In this document: positions 52,576-54,464 of the stretch, piece after piece
Layout of the letters: the number at the start of each line of letters is the position of its first letter
Numbering within the stretch: the stretch's first letter is position 1
Assembly: GCA_945870455.1 (NCBI GenBank)
Contig: CAMBSL010000006.1
Location: 1-54,464, forward strand
DNA length: 54,464 nucleotides
From: Pirellula staleyi DSM 6068
GTDB lineage: Bacteria; Planctomycetota; Planctomycetia; Pirellulales; Pirellulaceae
Direction: 5' to 3'
Translations under genes and position numbers: made by a program
Notes under the pieces: generated by a model
The model's input: only the letters and a program-made list of their open reading frames with translations
Databases searched by the model: none
Told to the model about the DNA's origin: nothing

Positions 52576-54464
52576 ATGGTCAACAATTTTAATCTCGATC
52601 TCAAACTCGATCTCAATCGTCTCGTGGGGCGCTGTCTCCATTGTGTCGCTTGCCTCGTCGTCGCCCTTGCGGCATGCGGCAAACTCGGAGCTCAGACGCC
52701 GATCTACTTTGAAGATGCAGTTGCTCCAATTCTGAGAAAGAACTGTGTCGCTTGTCACAATACCAAGATCGCAGAGGGAGGACTAAATCTAGAGAATCCA
52801 GCAAACATCACCAAAGGAGGTGACACGGGCTCTTCGATCGATGCAGCAAACGTTGAGATGAGTCTACTCATCAAGCGTCCCACGGAAACCGAAGACCCCA
52901 TGCCTCCCGTCGACAATACCGTTGGTGCGGAAAAACTGACGATGGACCAGCTCAACATCATTCGAGCATGGATTGCCGGTGGGGCTTTGTCCAAAGGGAC
53001 AGCCGGCGTAATGTCAGGCCTTGTCCTGCGACTTCCAGAAAACGCGAGGGCGAGTTACGCGCTGGCTGTCTCGCGCGACAATGACTTCGTCGCGTTCGGG
53101 CGAGGCGGACATTTGGTCATCCATAATGCTCGGCGATTGGCCACTGCCCAAAGCGTGGAAGGCATGTTGAGTTCGACTCCAACTCAAGTCATCTCGAATG
53201 CTCATCCCGACTTCATCCACTCGATTGCTATCAGCGAGGACGGAGAGCGGATCGCGACAGGCAGTACCGGTCAAGTCAAGATTTGGAAGCACGTAAACAA
53301 CACGATCGAGTCGTCACGCGTTGCTCTCGAAACAGCCGGGATTCCCATTTCAAACCTGCTGTGTACTTCGGTGGATGGCAAGCTACTTGCAACCGTGAAG
53401 AAACGAGCCCAAGCTCAAAGCGAAAAAGCTCCCGGTTCTACAATCCCCGGCATCCTAACCATGCTAAATCGGAGCGGAGAGATAGTCCAATCCATTGAGG
53501 TGGCCGATTCGTCTTTGGTATGTGGTACTTGGTCTCCATCCAACCAACGATTCTTTGCCGTTGGTGCCAACAACATGCTTTATGCTTGGGATTTGCAAGC
53601 AATGCCAATTGCCCCACCCACTGCTTCGCCACTACCAACCGCAATTCAATCGCTTGACTCGATCGATGAAACGACCCTTCTAACGATTTCCGAGCGAAAG
53701 GTTTCCGTTTGGAAATACAACACATCCGCCGCAGCGGAGAACGTACCGACGCATCCGCTCGCTGTCGCGATCAACGCTGCTGGTCCGATCGATCTGGCCA
53801 ATATCTCCCCTGACCGAACCAAACTCATTGTTGCAACTCAAGTTGATTCAACCAACAACACGTTGATGAAGCTTTGGAACATTCCTACAGCAAAGCTTGT
53901 GGGAACGATCGAACGAGATCGAAAAAGTCAACTCGCCTATTTGAATGCGGATCGTATCGTGCGGCGCGCGCAGGGGGCAGTCGAACGATCGAATGCGACC
54001 GTAACGGAACTTGAAAAAGCACTTACTACCGAAACGACGGCTGTCACCGCTGCGAAAGCCGCCAAAGACAAAGCGGCCGAGTTATTAGCCAAGAAAGAGC
54101 AAGAACGTCTTGCCGCAGTTCAAGCCATCGCAGATCACGAAAAAACGATGCTTGAAACAAAAGCGGCCATCGATGCGGCCACCCTCAAGCTAACGCAGTT
54201 AACGACGGAGCTTGAGCCAAAGAAAAAAATAGCAACTGACCTGGAAAAGCAGAAGACAGATTCTCAAGCAGCCATGGACAATGCCGCTCAGTCGTTAGCC
54301 GCCACTGAGGAGACGCTCAAAGCCGCACAAGTGCGACTGGATTCACGCAAGCAATTGGTTACCAAGGAGTCCGAGGAATTGGCTTCTGTGAAGACCAAGA
54401 GCGAAAGCCTCAAAGCCCAATCCGAGATGGTTACGTTTTCCGCGCACGCGATCGCGTTCGCGGA
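52576..54464 (+). CDS. Cytochrome c-WD40-coiled-coil lipoprotein (3' end beyond window)
   Basis: 629 codons are visible with no stop. The N-terminus (CLHCVACLVVALAACGK) has a lipobox-like LAAC, so lipid anchoring is likely. A planctomycete cytochrome c domain follows with CVACHNTKIAEGGLNLE (about 57-73) and MPPVDN. WD40-like blades cover about 155-450 (SIAISEDGERIATGSTGQVK; WSPSNQRFFAVGANNMLYAW), with one blade interrupted by a coiled coil from about residue 470 to the window end, rich in Ala, Lys, Glu and Thr. The insertion style mirrors the DUF1549/1553 protein at 15386. It follows the PPC gene by 2 bases. The remainder of the propeller is presumably beyond 54464. Confidence 0.85.
   Translation, partial: MVNNFNLDLKLDLNRLVGRCLHCVACLVVALAACGKLGAQTPIYFEDAVAPILRKNCVACHNTKIAEGGLNLENPANITKGGDTGSSIDAANVEMSLLIKRPTETEDPMPPVDNTVGAEKLTMDQLNIIRAWIAGGALSKGTAGVMSGLVLRLPENARASYALAVSRDNDFVAFGRGGHLVIHNARRLATAQSVEGMLSSTPTQVISNAHPDFIHSIAISEDGERIATGSTGQVKIWKHVNNTIESSRVALETAGIPISNLLCTSVDGKLLATVKKRAQAQSEKAPGSTIPGILTMLNRSGEIVQSIEVADSSLVCGTWSPSNQRFFAVGANNMLYAWDLQAMPIAPPTASPLPTAIQSLDSIDETTLLTISERKVSVWKYNTSAAAENVPTHPLAVAINAAGPIDLANISPDRTKLIVATQVDSTNNTLMKLWNIPTAKLVGTIERDRKSQLAYLNADRIVRRAQGAVERSNATVTELEKALTTETTAVTAAKAAKDKAAELLAKKEQERLAAVQAIADHEKTMLETKAAIDAATLKLTQLTTELEPKKKIATDLEKQKTDSQAAMDNAAQSLAATEETLKAAQVRLDSRKQLVTKESEELASVKTKSESLKAQSEMVTFSAHAIAFA

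Overview
The window reads as a chromosomal segment of a planctomycete, probably Pirellulaceae-like. The support is gene content rather than a marker gene: DUF1501, DUF1549/DUF1553 and PVC-type 'membrane-bound dehydrogenase' cytochrome proteins, an ECF sigma factor next to a Ser/Thr kinase with a WD40 propeller, MoxR/DUF58/VWA operons, a methanofuran-pathway gene (mfnB-like), and a BamA-type system with a Gly/Pro/Asn-rich linker. Base composition is moderate and looks uniform. No rRNA, tRNA or CRISPR array was recognised.

Layout. 1-5.3 kb: a histone-H1-like basic protein, a 16-bp tandem repeat, mfnB, ribonuclease D, and the aguA-aguB pair (agmatine to putrescine). 5.7-12.9 kb: a four-gene plus-strand operon of Bat type (MoxR ATPase, DUF58, BatA-like protein, large VWA membrane protein). 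13.1-18.3 kb: a minus-strand operon DUF1549/DUF1553 with a huge coiled-coil insert, then DUF1501, then WD40. 18.7-24.8 kb: a PAS histidine kinase, a GT-C-like membrane protein, and a minus-strand methyltransferase-GT2-methyltransferase cassette for lipid-linked or surface glycans. 24.85-25.25 kb: a decayed IS4-type transposase. 25.4-31.7 kb: a second MoxR-DUF58 module coupled to an FtsX/MacB-like permease, then a small DUF485-like protein. 31.9-36.0 kb: POTRA protein, separate Omp85 barrel protein, and ScpA. 36.2-39.8 kb: a PVC cytochrome dehydrogenase.

39.85-42.75 kb is a gene-poor scrapyard. It holds a second IS4-type remnant with an internal 72-bp duplication, an intact HipB-like antitoxin followed by a truncated hipA, two 87-bp direct repeats 1.4 kb apart (both carrying the hipB-hipA junction), a RAYT transposase remnant lacking its HUH motif, one unknown protein and an ELWxxDGT-repeat fragment between imperfect repeats. 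After it come the ECF sigma factor and Ser/Thr kinase-WD40 pair, then a plus-strand run of PVC cytochrome dehydrogenase, PPC-like secreted protein, and a probable lipoprotein with cytochrome, WD40 and coiled-coil parts that runs off the window end.

Most interesting: the coiled-coil insert in the DUF1549/DUF1553 protein and the cytochrome-WD40-coiled-coil lipoprotein look like two halves of one envelope heme/propeller/coiled-coil assembly. Omp85 is split into separate POTRA and barrel genes. The 39.9-42.7 kb island records a dying hipBA locus amid RAYT and IS4 debris.
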